A stretch of DNA of 5,797 nt, taken from assembly GCA_035474375.1 (NCBI GenBank), contig DATINJ010000071.1, forward strand, positions 1 through 5,797, read 5' to 3'. The notes beneath the pieces are model-generated. The model saw only the letters and a program-made list of their open reading frames with translations. It ran no database searches and was not told where the DNA came from. Shown here piece by piece: positions 5,750 through 5,797 of the stretch (positions within the stretch are counted from its first letter, which is position 1; the number at the start of each line of letters is the position of its first letter). Source of the stretch: JANNPJ01 sp035474375 (GTDB taxonomy: Bacteria; Actinomycetota; Actinomycetes; Actinomycetales; Kineosporiaceae). The position numbers were made by a program, and so were the translations under genes.

Positions 5750-5797
5750 AAGATCGCCAGTCGTGCCCAGTTCCAGGCTGTTTCGCGCAACCTTTTC
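5750..5797. repeat. 67-bp palindromic repeat, copy C, cut by window end
   Basis: The first 48 positions of the unit are present and differ from copy B at three places: A5769, C5788 and T5796. The first two changes fall in the inner GGTTCC/GGAACC stem and weaken it, so this copy is more diverged than A and B. The right arm lies beyond the window. Confidence 0.9.

Larger units (their letters stand above)
5315..5797. repeat. Composite intergenic repeat region with no gene
   Basis: This stretch has no credible coding sequence. Its open frames are short, read through the repeats on both strands, and have no ribosome binding site. It consists of three 67-bp palindromic units starting at 5339, 5517 and 5750, joined by two linkers built alike. 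Each linker starts with CGTTGGTA, then a C4/G4 dyad and GGAGGTTCGGCGT. A G-rich 17-18-bp tandem repeat follows, and then the 20-mer GGGGAAGCGCCTTGGTTCGC (5485-5504 and 5718-5737). The first period is 178 bp and the second 233 bp; the difference is accounted for by three extra tandem units. Units A and C also share the left flank CGCCGCTCCAACCCC, whereas unit B has a different one. The region continues past the window end. Confidence 0.92.

Noticed and set aside
5317..5790. 157-codon - strand frame through the repeats
   Set aside because: Its translation simply repeats the palindrome (RETAWN, QLAIL) and the G-rich array (RPTPDA-like). It has no ribosome binding site and overlaps hairpins; it is probably a source of false hypothetical proteins.
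5339..5797. CRISPR array
   Set aside because: The repeated units are 67 bp and palindromic, and the spacers are themselves related repeats, not unique sequences. No cas gene is present.

Overview
The window is high-GC DNA (about two thirds G+C by eye) with strong G/C bias at third codon positions. The gene set is a CUT1-type sugar importer with no ATPase of its own, next to a glycoside hydrolase. This combination points to an actinomycete (Actinomycetota). A soil or plant-litter genus, perhaps Propionibacteriaceae-like, is possible, but the sequence alone cannot fix the genus.

Bases 1-5314 read as one co-directional (+) sugar-utilisation operon: (i) the 3'-truncated-at-nothing, 5'-truncated gene of an extracellular solute-binding protein (1-1194; the start lies left of the window); (ii) an 86-bp gap that is mostly a very strong 19-bp-stem hairpin (1200-1244); (iii) a MalF-type permease (1281-2216); (iv) a MalG-type permease (2213-3112) that overlaps it by 4 nt; (v) a 60-bp gap with a clear ribosome binding site; (vi) a 713-residue GH42 beta-galactosidase without a signal peptide (3173-5314). 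The implied job is capture of a galactose-containing oligosaccharide outside the cell, import through the two permeases, and hydrolysis in the cytoplasm. No ATPase or regulator gene is present. In actinomycetes such importers commonly share an MsiK-type ATPase encoded elsewhere, so its absence is not evidence of a broken system.

Bases 5315-5797 contain no credible gene. They are a structured repeat region that starts 24 bp after the beta-galactosidase stop. It has three copies (the last cut by the window end) of a 67-bp imperfect palindrome with 20-bp arms. These are separated by conserved linkers that enclose G-rich 17-18-bp tandem repeats (three units in the first linker, six in the second). 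The whole behaves as a composite module repeated at 178 and then 233 bp. This repeat region is the least ordinary part of the window. Its function is not evident from sequence: possible roles are 3'-end structure or termination for the operon, a REP/BIME-like or MITE-like repeat family, or a protein-binding array.
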